Positions 5,502 through 5,650 of a stretch of DNA of 5,650 nt are shown piece after piece. Location: positions 1 through 5,650 of the forward strand of contig JAGQQP010000306.1 of assembly GCA_020426085.1 (NCBI GenBank). Direction: 5' to 3'. A program made the position numbers and the translations under genes. Below the pieces are notes generated by a model. It saw nothing but the letters and a program-made list of their open reading frames with translations. It searched no databases and had not been told where the DNA came from. The stretch's first letter is position 1. The number at the start of each line of letters is the position of its first letter. This stretch comes from Planctomycetaceae bacterium. Its GTDB lineage: Bacteria; Planctomycetota; Planctomycetia; Planctomycetales; Planctomycetaceae.

Positions 5502-5530
5502 CTGTCATTACAGACACCTGAAAATGACAG
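5502..5530 (+). repeat. Perfect 8-bp inverted repeat before the last gene
   Basis: CTGTCATT (5502-5509) and AATGACAG (5523-5530) are exact reverse complements separated by 13 bases, ending 21 bases before the ATG at 5552. It could be an operator, a leader hairpin controlling the next gene, or a second weak terminator, since TCTCTTTCGT follows. Sequence alone does not decide between these. Confidence 0.5.
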
Positions 5531-5551
5531 TCTCTTTCGTACTGACGCCGC

Positions 5552-5650
5552 ATGCGATTTCAATCCGCTTACATCTCGACGCGTCTGGAACAGAGCAATC
5601 GAGGTGTCCTGACTGCCTGGTCTGTGGTGGCTGCATTTACCACTTACTTC
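5552..5650 (+). CDS. Start of a membrane protein, truncated by the window end
   Basis: An ATG at 5552 opens 33 codons that stay in frame to the last base. An in-frame TGA at 5543-5545 shows the gene cannot start earlier. The visible protein is a polar N-terminus (MRFQSAYISTRLEQSNRG) followed by VLTAWSVVAAFTTYF (19-33), which looks like the beginning of a first membrane helix. The AAFTTYF wording recalls the first helix of DUF5690-type, major-facilitator-like proteins, but this is memory of a short pattern and is weak. No clear ribosome-binding site is seen. It is separated from the ABC permease by 191 bases with a hairpin and an inverted repeat, so it is probably a separate transcription unit. 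Confidence 0.5.
   Translation, partial: MRFQSAYISTRLEQSNRGVLTAWSVVAAFTTYF

Noticed and set aside
1..5650. CRISPR arrays, transposase genes, terminal inverted repeats of insertion sequences, tRNA genes
   Set aside because: I looked for spaced direct repeats, transposase-like proteins and cloverleaf signatures and saw none; the genes are ordinary chromosomal types with similar base composition throughout.

Overview
The window looks like a stretch of planctomycete chromosome, most like Gimesia or a close relative. That is a judgement from protein style (a FabZ-like protein with a long N-terminal lead-in, a membrane-anchored LysM/YkuD protein with a long Q/E/P-rich linker), from GC that looks close to 50% by eye, and from short, loosely spaced transcription units. 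No rRNA or other taxonomic marker is present, so the assignment is tentative.

Layout. Bases 1-202 are non-coding leader with a GC-rich hairpin and T-run. At 203-718 (+) lies a FabZ-type hot-dog dehydratase, followed by a good intrinsic terminator candidate. It converges on pyrE (878-1438, -), the orotate phosphoribosyltransferase of pyrimidine synthesis. Upstream of pyrE on the same strand is a membrane-anchored LysM plus L,D-transpeptidase (YkuD) cell-wall protein (1667-2950, -). A divergent intergenic region (2951-3264) carries a candidate promoter in each direction. To its right is a two-gene ABC unit on the + strand: a LolD/MacB-class ATPase (3265-3939) and a MacB/FtsX-class permease (4002-5360), ending in a long hairpin. 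The first 33 codons of another membrane protein begin at 5552 and run off the window.

How the genes relate. The first three genes are housekeeping in character (lipid, nucleotide and peptidoglycan metabolism) and need not be functionally linked. The ABC pair is the clear functional unit and the most interesting part. Its permease carries nine histidines in 17 residues (246-262) within its large extracytoplasmic domain. The ATPase signature is MSVGE, and the DNA upstream contains a TTAT-N3-ATAA dyad running into ATAACATTT, which resembles half of a proteobacterial Zur box. Together these suggest a transition-metal (probably zinc) linked system related to Zur-controlled ATPase/permease pairs of gammaproteobacteria. 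The metal link is inference. No CRISPR array, insertion sequence, tRNA or rRNA was seen.
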